DNA from: Thermoplasmata archaeon
GTDB taxonomy: Archaea; Thermoplasmatota; Thermoplasmata; Thermoplasmatales; Thermoplasmataceae
NCBI GenBank assembly: GCA_021816385.1
Contig: JAKAYJ010000048.1
Coordinates: forward strand, 1 to 8,089
Reading direction: 5' to 3'
DNA length: 8,089 nucleotides
The notes beneath the pieces are model-generated. The model was not told the DNA's origin. It saw nothing but the letters and a program-made list of their open reading frames with translations, and made no database searches. Shown piece after piece: positions 1 through 5,642 of this stretch. Both the position numbers and the translations under genes were made by a program. Numbering within the stretch: position 1 is the first letter of the stretch; every line of letters starts with the position of its first letter.

Positions 1-394
1 AGGTAGTGTCTATATCGTCAATCTGTTTTATTTCTATCTCTCCCTTACTGGGCTTAATGCCAAATTTTGCAAGCTGGGCAATTGCAATCCTTGATTCTAC
101 AGGACCAAGTATTGATTGAACCTCAGATAATCCCATAACTTTTTTGGTTTTAAGAATAGACAAAATCCTGTACTCCGGGAATCCTTCAGCCAGGTATTTC
201 CTTCCCTCATCAGTGAGTTCCAGCTCCTCACTATCTACGATTCTCGTGATGATCAACCCTTTCTTATCCAGCCAGGATATGGCCCCCCTTACGTTTTCAT
301 CTGATAATTTATCTATTACAATATCTTTCTCTTTTACCTCTTGCCTGTCTTTCAGGTAAATGAGAACAGCCGATTCCTGAGGACTGAGTTCCAC
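1..394 (-). CDS. pheS: Phenylalanyl-tRNA synthetase alpha subunit, N-terminal part (partial)
   Basis: PheS is the catalytic subunit of the heterotetrameric enzyme that charges tRNA-Phe in the cytoplasm. Only the first 131 codons are here; the class II catalytic core lies beyond the left edge. The visible protein starts VELSPQESAVL and continues with AISWLDKKGL, then LELTDEGRKYLAEGFPEYR. These are the winged-helix repeats that open archaeal and eukaryotic PheS and contact tRNA; the pattern ELS...E..VL...AI.WL..KGL...LT..G..YL..G.PE.R is characteristic. The GTG at 394 is chosen because the first upstream in-frame stop (TAA) is only 9 codons away and no ATG intervenes, and because an AT-rich box lies about 27 bases upstream, as expected for a leaderless archaeal transcript. 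A free-standing winged-helix regulator is the alternative, but the match to the PheS N-terminus is good. pheT may follow to the left, outside the window. Confidence 0.9.
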   Translation of the reverse strand, partial: MELSPQESAVLIYLKDRQEVKEKDIVIDKLSDENVRGAISWLDKKGLIITRIVDSEELELTDEGRKYLAEGFPEYRILSILKTKKVMGLSEVQSILGPVESRIAIAQLAKFGIKPSKGEIEIKQIDDIDTT

Positions 395-415
395 GTCCCA
401 AAATGTAGATATGCG

Positions 416-426
416 TTAATAATTTT
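416..426 (-). promoter_or_regulatory. TATA-like box of pheS
   Basis: On the minus strand this reads AAAATTATTAA, centred about 27 bases before the GTG of pheS. This is the spacing expected when transcription starts at or next to the start codon. It is assigned from composition and distance only; there is no transcript evidence. Confidence 0.4.
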
Positions 427-503
427 GCTACCATTTTACGGTATCATTTTAAAGAGATAAGTCGAGGCAAAATTATGTAATCAAGGAATGCATTTAGTTA
501 ATA

Positions 504-1250
504 TTGAAAGACCTTGAAATAGGGGAGAACGTTTATATCTCAGACCTTTTCTGTATTTACTTATCAGACATATCTGCTGCAGTCATATCAGATCTTCACC
601 TTGGGTTCGAAGAAGAAATGAATCTCAATGGTTTATTTCTCCCAAAATTACAGAGGAATCATGTTGAGGATAAAGTTTCTCAGATAATTGAAAGATACAA
701 CCCTGAAAAGTTGATCATAAATGGAGACTTCAAGCAGGAGTTCAGGAGGAACCTGCCACAGGAATGGGATGACGTCATCCATTTCATAGATCGTTTTTCA
801 ACAAAAACAGAGCTGATATTTGTAAGGGGAAATCATGATAATTACCTTCAATCCATTCTTAGCAAACGGGGCATTCTTGAGGTGGATACCTATGAGACAG
901 AAAATTACTACATTTATCATGGCGATAAGGATCTTTCCTATAGAAAATTCACAATATTAGGACATGAACATCCATCAATAGTATTAAGGGATAAAATAGG
1001 CGGTGTTTACAAGATTCCTGCCTTCGTATACGATGACAAAAACCAGATTGCAATCACCCCAGCAATGAGTTTCTTTTCCTCAGGGACAGATGTCACCCAG
1101 TCCTTACTGAGCGATGAACATTTCACTCCAGTTCTTAAGAATATAAAAGATAAAAATTTCAGGGTTTTTGGCATAACTGATGATTTTGGACTTGTTGACT
1201 TTGGCTTTCTTTATGATCTTCAGGCGAAGAATAGAATTCCCTATCGGTAA
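504..1250 (+). CDS. Metallophosphoesterase, archaeal SbcD/Mre11-related family
   Basis: This is a calcineurin-like two-metal phosphoesterase of the archaeal SbcD/Mre11-related group (TIGR00024 type), 248 residues. It shows the metal-binding motifs in order: SDLHLG (D30, H32), NGDFKQEF (D75), RGNHDN (N110, H111, D112), YHGD (H139) and GHEHP (H154, H156). The C-terminal FFSSGTDVTQSLL and the closing strand FGLVDFGFLYDL are also typical of the family. Its substrate is not established; a nucleic-acid phosphodiester is possible by relationship to Mre11, but it lacks Mre11's length and no Rad50 partner is nearby. The TTG at 504 is the only usual start codon between the in-frame TAG at 495 and the first metal motif; the next ATG (residue 39) would delete D30 and H32. 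The 3' end overlaps convergent hemA by 92 bases. Confidence 0.85.
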   Translation: MKDLEIGENVYISDLFCIYLSDISAAVISDLHLGFEEEMNLNGLFLPKLQRNHVEDKVSQIIERYNPEKLIINGDFKQEFRRNLPQEWDDVIHFIDRFSTKTELIFVRGNHDNYLQSILSKRGILEVDTYETENYYIYHGDKDLSYRKFTILGHEHPSIVLRDKIGGVYKIPAFVYDDKNQIAITPAMSFFSSGTDVTQSLLSDEHFTPVLKNIKDKNFRVFGITDDFGLVDFGFLYDLQAKNRIPYR

Positions 1251-2433
1251 ACTTCATGGCCGAATCTAGAAATTCCCTTACACTCTCAGTTTTTCCCTCT
1301 CTTACCATCTTTTTAAGGGTCAGTGTTTCTGGTGCAAGAACCTTGTTCACTATGGAATTTCCCAGCAGCTCCAGGGCTTCCCTCTCTTCTGTGCCATTTT
1401 CTATTGCCCTGTTGAATTTTTCGATCTCATCACTCAGTATATCCTTGGATCTACTGTAGAGGCAGGCAATATAACCCTCAATCTCACCCTCTGCAAGCTT
1501 GGAATAAATCTTCCTCAATTCTTTATCAATAATAGCTTCTGCCACTTCTATATCTTTTTCCTTTCTCTTCCTGTTTTCCTGAAGGATCTGGTTTGCCATC
1601 TCCAGATTTATCAGTTCAACATTGGGATTATTGTAGCTTTCCTCGATATTCTTCGGGTTTGAAATATCTATAAAAAGTAATTTTCTGGGAATTTTTTCAA
1701 TGAGCTCCCTTGTGATCAGTGGAGTTTTGGAGCTTGTGGCTGTAATAATTACATGACATTCTTCAACTATATTTCCTATATCGAGGGTCTTCCTGAAATT
1801 GACCTTGAAAAGATGTGATAACTCGGAACCTGCTTCTTCATTCCTCCCATATATCGTTATCTTAACAGAAGGTTTCTTTTTAAGGTATTTTACAACTGTA
1901 GCTGCCATTTTGCCAGTTCCAATTACGCCAATAGTACTGCTGTTCAACAGACCCTTCTTCTCGATCTGCTCAATCATAATAGAAGGTATTGAGACCTTTC
2001 CATGGGAGATTTCAGTAGTCTCCCTAACTTCCTTGCCTACCTTCAATGCTCTCTGGAAAATCATGGATAAAAATTTATCAGTTCTTCCCTGCCTGTGGGC
2101 CAGGTCAAAAGCTTCCTTTATTTGCCTCAGTATTTCCTGCTCCCCAATGGACATGGATTCCAATCCTGAAGAAACCCTTAATAGATGTTTTATAGCCTGT
2201 TCATCTTTCAATATTTCTGCATTTTCCAGCTCCTTTTCGGAAAATTTTGCATCTTCATGAAAATAAATCTCCAGCCTGTTACAGGTCCTGAGAATCACTC
2301 TCTTCTCTATGCCCTTAGAAGATAGCATTTCCTGAAGCTTGTCATCATCTTCCTGTAATTTTCTTTCCAATATATTATCAGTCATTCTGAAGTCCCATCT
2401 AATAACTTTGAGTTCAGAATTCAAAAGCATCAC
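1159..2433 (-). CDS. hemA: Glutamyl-tRNA reductase
   Basis: HemA carries out the NADPH-dependent reduction of Glu-tRNA to glutamate-1-semialdehyde, the first step of C5 tetrapyrrole synthesis. Supporting motifs: LRTCNRLEIY with catalytic Cys51 and Arg53; HLLRVSSGLESMSIGEQEIL (83-102) with the conserved His and the S.GEQEI signature; the Rossmann NADPH loop GVIGTGKMA (169-177); IYGRN (194-198); and a helical dimerisation domain from about residue 285. Length (424) is usual for the family or slightly long. The GTG at 2433 is directly followed by an ATG at 2430 that may be the true start; GGGAG lies just upstream. The N-terminus lacks the common NHKTAP-like motif. Residues 395-424, rich in Gln, Ser, Glu and His, are encoded antisense to the phosphoesterase 3' end and look like a non-conserved tail. 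No other heme gene lies in the window. Confidence 0.93.
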   Translation of the reverse strand: MMLLNSELKVIRWDFRMTDNILERKLQEDDDKLQEMLSSKGIEKRVILRTCNRLEIYFHEDAKFSEKELENAEILKDEQAIKHLLRVSSGLESMSIGEQEILRQIKEAFDLAHRQGRTDKFLSMIFQRALKVGKEVRETTEISHGKVSIPSIMIEQIEKKGLLNSSTIGVIGTGKMAATVVKYLKKKPSVKITIYGRNEEAGSELSHLFKVNFRKTLDIGNIVEECHVIITATSSKTPLITRELIEKIPRKLLFIDISNPKNIEESYNNPNVELINLEMANQILQENRKRKEKDIEVAEAIIDKELRKIYSKLAEGEIEGYIACLYSRSKDILSDEIEKFNRAIENGTEEREALELLGNSIVNKVLAPETLTLKKMVREGKTESVREFLDSAMKFTDREFYSSPEDHKESQSQQVQNHQLCQKP

Positions 2434-2484
2434 TCCCGGAGTTATTCATCGATATCCGTAAGTGATTTCTAACACGCAATTAAG

Positions 2485-2497
2485 TTTTATTTTATAA
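2485..2497 (-). promoter_or_regulatory. Probable TATA box of hemA
   Basis: The minus strand reads TTATAAAATAAAA, a strong archaeal TATA-like element. It is about 60 bases before the hemA start, so transcription would begin near 2466 and give a leader of roughly 35 bases, unlike the leaderless genes around it. The same AT-rich stretch could also act on the plus strand. Confidence 0.45.
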
Positions 2498-2622
2498 TGG
2501 AACCACCATATTATGTATGCCGTCTTTACTCGTCAAAAAAACATTATACATGGATTAAACGTATGAAATATATCTGTCTTAGAAAATACTGTATTATTGG
2601 ATAAAGGCAGTCATCATGAAAT

Positions 2623-2651
2623 TACCTTAATCATGGTTTATCTATAAGGTA
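2623..2651. repeat. Inverted repeat around the methyltransferase promoter (possible operator)
   Basis: TACCTTA (2623-2629) and TAAGGTA (2645-2651) are perfect 7-base inverted arms separated by 15 bases, with arm centres 22 bases apart (about two helical turns). The spacer holds the AT-rich TTTATCTATA that is the best TATA candidate for the gene starting at 2665. A dimeric regulator bound here would cover the TATA region. The symmetry is seen directly; the regulatory role is inference. Confidence 0.35.
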
Positions 2652-2664
2652 TCAATCAGTGTGA

Positions 2665-3864
2665 GTGAGTAAGAAAAGTGCCTCTTTTGGAACATTTAAT
2701 GATCGTGTGGACCTCCTTGAAAACATTCTGAAAGATGAAGCACTGGAAAGGTCAATAAACAGAAAAATAAACGATATTTCCAATCTAATGGCACTTGGTT
2801 ATCAACCGGAGTCAATTTCAAAAAAAATGGGAACCAGGAAGAACGAACTTGACATTCTTTTTGATTTTGCCAGGGCGAGGCTGAGTATAAGGCATAAGTA
2901 TTCAAAATATGATCAGCTGTATATGGATCCGTATTCCGCATCATATTCCACGCCAGAGAATGTTGCAAAATTCAGGGCTGAGAGACTGAAAGGCAAAAGC
3001 ATTCTCGACCTTGGCTGTGGTGCTGGTATGGCCTCAATATTCCTATCCATGTATTCCAGGGTTGACGGGATTGATATGAGCCAGGAAAGAGTCCTGATGG
3101 CCCGGATCAACAATAAAAAGTATTCTGGAAAAGCAAAGTTTGAAGTTGGAGACGGAACAAAACTGCAAATTAGGGAAGGAGAGTATGATATAATTTACTC
3201 AGACCCACTAAGATCTTCAAGTTCCAAAGAAAGATCCATGAAGGAACTGGAGCCAAATCCGGATCACGTTATGGATATTTACAGGGACAGTGTGAAAGGT
3301 TTTGTATTCGATCTTCCCCCATTTATGAATCCTGAGAAGATCAAGAAAATACATGGCACCCTGCAGTATTTATCCGTGGACGGAAACATATCACGATTGA
3401 CACTTTATAGTTGTGGGGAAAGCTCGAGAACTTTTGAAGCCACGAGTCTGAACCATAATTATTCATTTAAATCTGATCATAGAATGAAACCCGAATCCGG
3501 AGACAAGGTGATGCACTATCTGTTCATTCCAGATGCCTCACTTTTTTATTCTGGTCTCCATGGGAATTACTGCAATGAACTCGATCTAAAAATTATCAGG
3601 GAAGAAAAGAGAAAGGCAATATACACTGGGGATAAGCTAATCCAAAATTTTATTGGTGATACATACGAAGTAATCTCCGTTGTAGAACCGGGTTTACTGA
3701 AAGAAACACTGAAAAGGGAAAATATCGGAAGAGTGATACTGCGTTATGATTCACCCAATTATTATGGCGAGCAAAAGACAATAGAGAGCTATTTAGAAGG
3801 TGAGGATGTTGCCTATATCTTCTCATTCAAGGACAGCAGAATAGTAAGCAAAAAGATCAAATGA
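2665..3864 (+). CDS. Class I SAM-dependent methyltransferase with THUMP-like C-terminal domain
   Basis: A 399-residue protein in three parts. Residues 1-105 are mostly helical and Arg/Lys-rich (ARARLSIRHKYSKYDQLY). A Rossmann methyltransferase follows, with SAM motif I ILDLGCGAGM (113-122), the acidic strand end GIDMS (D137), GDGTKL (163-168) and a motif-IV-like IYSDPLR (177-183). The part after about 285 (YLFIPDASLFYSGLHG, then YTGD, then YEVISVVEP) resembles the THUMP-like domain found at the end of a poorly characterised methyltransferase family, whose bacterial members carry DPARR at the motif IV position. DLPPF (216-220) matches the segment where relatives discuss the substrate pocket. 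An RNA, perhaps tRNA, substrate is likely by domain but unproven. GTG 2665 is the first start after an in-frame TGA at 2662. The gene probably heads a rightward group with the next two genes, although each may have its own promoter. Confidence 0.75.
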   Translation: MSKKSASFGTFNDRVDLLENILKDEALERSINRKINDISNLMALGYQPESISKKMGTRKNELDILFDFARARLSIRHKYSKYDQLYMDPYSASYSTPENVAKFRAERLKGKSILDLGCGAGMASIFLSMYSRVDGIDMSQERVLMARINNKKYSGKAKFEVGDGTKLQIREGEYDIIYSDPLRSSSSKERSMKELEPNPDHVMDIYRDSVKGFVFDLPPFMNPEKIKKIHGTLQYLSVDGNISRLTLYSCGESSRTFEATSLNHNYSFKSDHRMKPESGDKVMHYLFIPDASLFYSGLHGNYCNELDLKIIREEKRKAIYTGDKLIQNFIGDTYEVISVVEPGLLKETLKRENIGRVILRYDSPNYYGEQKTIESYLEGEDVAYIFSFKDSRIVSKKIK

Positions 3865-3884
3865 CAGGTGGTAGATAATAACTC

Positions 3885-3891
3885 TTAATAA
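3885..3891 (+). promoter_or_regulatory. TATA-like box of the surface-protein gene
   Basis: TTAATAA, centred 26 bases before the ATG at 3914, fits a leaderless start. There is no Shine-Dalgarno sequence in front of that ATG, which supports this reading. Confidence 0.35.
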
Positions 3892-3913
3892 GACTGGAAT
3901 TAATCAGGAATAA

Positions 3914-4363
3914 ATGAATGGAAAGCGCCTGATCATATCCCTGCTTCTCATACTGCTCATTTCATCGCTCTTTACAGCCGGTGCTTCTGGAGGGCAACAT
4001 GTGACCACTTCTGAAACTTCCATGACAAGGACATCCAATTATGTTGTATTCCAATCATGCTGTCTGCCATCAAACCTTAATTTCACCATTCAGATAAACA
4101 ATAAATCCTATGAATCATCAGGTTACTACCTGAACATATCTTTACCTGACGGAACATACAATTATACCATAGCTCTTCCCTATGATTATACTTCAAATAT
4201 TTCTTCAGGTCACATAATACTAAAGCAATCAAATGATTTGATTCATTTCAGGGTCAGTTACAGATCCTACAACCTTGGAGAGCTTGTCATAGTAAGCGTT
4301 GTACTGAGCCTTGTTTCAATTCTGGTTTTCATTGGTTATTACATCAAGATAACCAGGAAGTGA
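3914..4363 (+). CDS. Small membrane-anchored surface protein with one beta-sandwich repeat domain
   Basis: A 149-residue envelope protein. Residues 4-25 form a hydrophobic signal segment (RLIISLLLILLISSLF, then TAGASG as a possible cleavage site). A Ser/Thr-rich stretch follows. Residues about 46-116 resemble one copy of the repeat common in large Thermoplasmata surface proteins (pattern F..SGLP.GT.W.V...G, then ..PNGTY.Y.I), here as CLPSNLNFTIQINNKSY and LPDGTYNYTI. A C-terminal transmembrane helix lies at about 123-143, with a short basic tail KITRK inside. Five N-glycosylation sequons (N56, N63, N74, N83, N95) fall in the outer domain, consistent with a glycosylated cell surface. Two adjacent cysteines (49-50) sit at the start of the domain. 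The function is unknown; the domain assignment rests on pattern recall, not on a search. Confidence 0.7.
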   Translation: MNGKRLIISLLLILLISSLFTAGASGGQHVTTSETSMTRTSNYVVFQSCCLPSNLNFTIQINNKSYESSGYYLNISLPDGTYNYTIALPYDYTSNISSGHIILKQSNDLIHFRVSYRSYNLGELVIVSVVLSLVSILVFIGYYIKITRK

Positions 4364-4420
4364 GAGGGATAGATATAGCCAAAAGATAAATAGAGTTTTG
4401 AGATAACCATCGAGATTGGG

Positions 4421-4648
4421 ATGAAAACATATTTAAACGTAACATTTTCCAGCGAGGGGGCAAAACCCTCTGAAATAATAAACAGGCTGAGATCGCTGGG
4501 ATTTAAACCGGTAATGGGTGACCATGATATGGTCTACGAATGGGCAAACAGTGCGACAGAAGAGGACTCATTATGGTTTGCTGACAAGATTCAGGCAACC
4601 CTGGAAGGATTCAAGGTACTGTTTCATATTGAGACACTCAGTGATTGA
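4421..4648 (+). CDS. Small protein of unknown function, probable ferredoxin-like fold
   Basis: A 75-residue protein I cannot assign to a named family. By eye its secondary structure runs strand (TYLNVTF), helix (KPSEIINRLRSLGF), strand (KPVMG), strand (HDMVYEWA), helix (EEDSLWFADKIQATL), strand (KVLFHIETL). This beta-alpha-beta-beta-alpha-beta order is that of ACT and other ferredoxin-like domains that bind small ligands or mediate dimers. It has no signal peptide, membrane segment or cysteine pair and is probably cytoplasmic. The ATG at 4421 has no clear Shine-Dalgarno sequence; AAAGATAAATAG at about 4381-4392 may be its TATA region, although the spacing is slightly long. Its last 11 bases overlap the end of convergent rnp4. 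The reading frame is clean and of ordinary composition, so it is likely real. Confidence 0.72.
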   Translation: MKTYLNVTFSSEGAKPSEIINRLRSLGFKPVMGDHDMVYEWANSATEEDSLWFADKIQATLEGFKVLFHIETLSD

Positions 4649-4925
4649 TGTAAAATCTCCTGATATTGTTGCAATTTAAACAGGTTATGAGAACCATGCC
4701 TTTCTTAATTCTTAATCTGTAATTGCTCTCATATGGATGTTTGCAGTTCTTGCAGTAACTCCTTTTAATATTCTGTGAAAGAGTGATATCAAATCTGACT
4801 GAAAGTTTCTCTATCTGTTTCACTATCTCTGTTTTTGGAACCACAGTTTCAGTATTCATCAGGGCATATAGATAATCTATTCTTTTCTGGGCTACAGTCT
4901 TTACCTCGTTTTTATTGGGTTTCAA
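4638..4925 (-). CDS. rnp4: Ribonuclease P protein component 4 (Rpp21/Rpr2 family)
   Basis: Protein subunit of archaeal RNase P, which removes 5' leaders from pre-tRNA; in archaea Rpp21 pairs with Rpp29 and acts on the specificity domain of the RNA. The 95-residue product has the N-terminal helix AQKRIDYLYALMN, matching the family's A.eRI..L..LA pattern, and a zinc ribbon with Cys pairs YCKNC (C58, C61) and TCLNC (C82, C85). It is a little shorter than usual, ending soon after the ribbon (IRRFYINH) without the basic tail seen in some homologues. The TTG at 4925 is the only standard start between an upstream in-frame stop and the conserved helix; the first ATG (residue 23) would remove that helix. 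It is divergent from the phosphatase gene and convergent with the 75-residue protein gene, overlapping it by 11 bases. Confidence 0.9.
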   Translation of the reverse strand: MKPNKNEVKTVAQKRIDYLYALMNTETVVPKTEIVKQIEKLSVRFDITLSQNIKRSYCKNCKHPYESNYRLRIKKGMVLITCLNCNNIRRFYINH

Positions 4926-4933
4926 TGGACACG

Positions 4934-4940
4934 TATAAAT
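4934..4940 (+). promoter_or_regulatory. TATA box of the phosphoglycolate phosphatase gene
   Basis: TATAAAT is centred 28 bases before the ATG at 4965, the expected place for a leaderless archaeal gene. It is the cleanest TATA match in the window and lies within the 39-base gap shared with divergent rnp4. Confidence 0.55.
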
Positions 4941-4946
4941 TGTAAG

Positions 4947-4958
4947 TTAATATTATTA
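4947..4958 (-). promoter_or_regulatory. TATA-like box of rnp4
   Basis: The minus strand reads TAATAATATTAA, centred about 27 bases before the TTG of rnp4. Its position supports leaderless initiation at that TTG. It lies only a few bases from the opposing TATAAAT, so the two promoters may compete for TBP and RNA polymerase. Confidence 0.45.
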
Positions 4959-4964
4959 CTGTAA

Positions 4965-5642
4965 ATGATCAGGCTTTTAATTCTTGACATAGATGGAACT
5001 ATGACACAGAAGGATCAGAGCATCCTGCCCAAAACCCTTATTGATCTCAGGAAGGTGGTGAGTTCAAACCCTGAGATGCACATATGCCTTGCAAGTGGAA
5101 ACGTGCTTCCAGTAATGTTCGGAGTCAGGACGATTCTTGGTATAGGAGAATCACTGGCCGGAGAAAATGGTGGAATACTACTCTATGACCAGAAGATAAC
5201 TACATACTTTAAGAAGCAAAAGACTCTGGAAGCCTATAGGGAGATTGAGAAAGATACGGGTGCCGTCGAGTTCATCACTAACCGCTGGAGGGAGACCTCC
5301 ATAAGTTTCATCCTTGATGGCAGTTATGATTTCACAAAATATGAGAAGAAATATGACGTTGTGATCCAGGATAGTGGATTTGCCAAGCATATACTGAACA
5401 GAGGACAGAACAAGGGCTTCATAGCAGGTGAGTTGATGAAGATTTACGGAGTTTCAAAAGATGAGACTCTTGCCTGCGGCGATGGGGACAACGACGCAGA
5501 TCTTTTCGAAGTTGTTGGCATGAGCGGGACAATATCAAATGGAAGCAACGCTGTGAAGGAGAGAGCCGAATATATATCAGAGAAAGCCTATGGAGAGGGA
5601 TTGATAGACGTAATGAGGCACTTTCAGCTCCTTAGGGAGTAA
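4965..5642 (+). CDS. pgp: Phosphoglycolate phosphatase, archaeal type (HAD superfamily)
   Basis: A 225-residue Mg-dependent HAD phosphatase with a Cof-type cap, of the archaeal phosphoglycolate phosphatase family (TIGR01487 type) that includes the crystallised Thermoplasma acidophilum protein TA0175. HAD motif I is LDIDGT (nucleophile D8, acid D10), motif II LASGN (S44), motif III Lys K150 in GQNKGF, and motif IV GDGDNDADLF (172-181). The cap domain lies between about 80 and 150. It probably hydrolyses 2-phosphoglycolate formed by repair of oxidised DNA ends or by side reactions, but HAD enzymes are promiscuous and the physiological substrate may differ. The ATG at 4965 has a TATA box 28 bases upstream and no Shine-Dalgarno sequence. 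Its TAA stop lies inside the end of convergent pyrC (11-base overlap). Confidence 0.88.
   Translation: MIRLLILDIDGTMTQKDQSILPKTLIDLRKVVSSNPEMHICLASGNVLPVMFGVRTILGIGESLAGENGGILLYDQKITTYFKKQKTLEAYREIEKDTGAVEFITNRWRETSISFILDGSYDFTKYEKKYDVVIQDSGFAKHILNRGQNKGFIAGELMKIYGVSKDETLACGDGDNDADLFEVVGMSGTISNGSNAVKERAEYISEKAYGEGLIDVMRHFQLLRE

Noticed and set aside
1..394. Interpretation as a free-standing winged-helix transcription regulator
   Set aside because: The order of conserved blocks, including the LTDEGRKYLAEGFPEYR stretch, matches the N-terminus of archaeal PheS.
429..443. Short dyad TACC-N7-GGTA upstream of pheS
   Set aside because: Arms of only four bases are expected by chance in AT-rich sequence, and it is not well placed relative to either start.
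1256..2260. Plus-strand open frames across hemA
   Set aside because: They are antisense shadows; hemA carries all the recognisable motifs and these translations show none.
2497..2511. Near-palindrome ATGG-AACCA-CCAT by the hemA TATA box
   Set aside because: Four-base arms with imperfect extension; too weak to call an operator or hairpin.
2513..2566. 17-codon ORF in another frame of the hemA/methyltransferase gap
   Set aside because: Too short, without a ribosome-binding site, and overlapping a longer candidate frame; nothing distinguishes it from chance.
2434..2664. Search for a tRNA or other structured RNA in the largest gap
   Set aside because: No cloverleaf, no GTTCRANNC-like box and no GC-rich stem was seen; the region is AT-rich and looks like promoter sequence.
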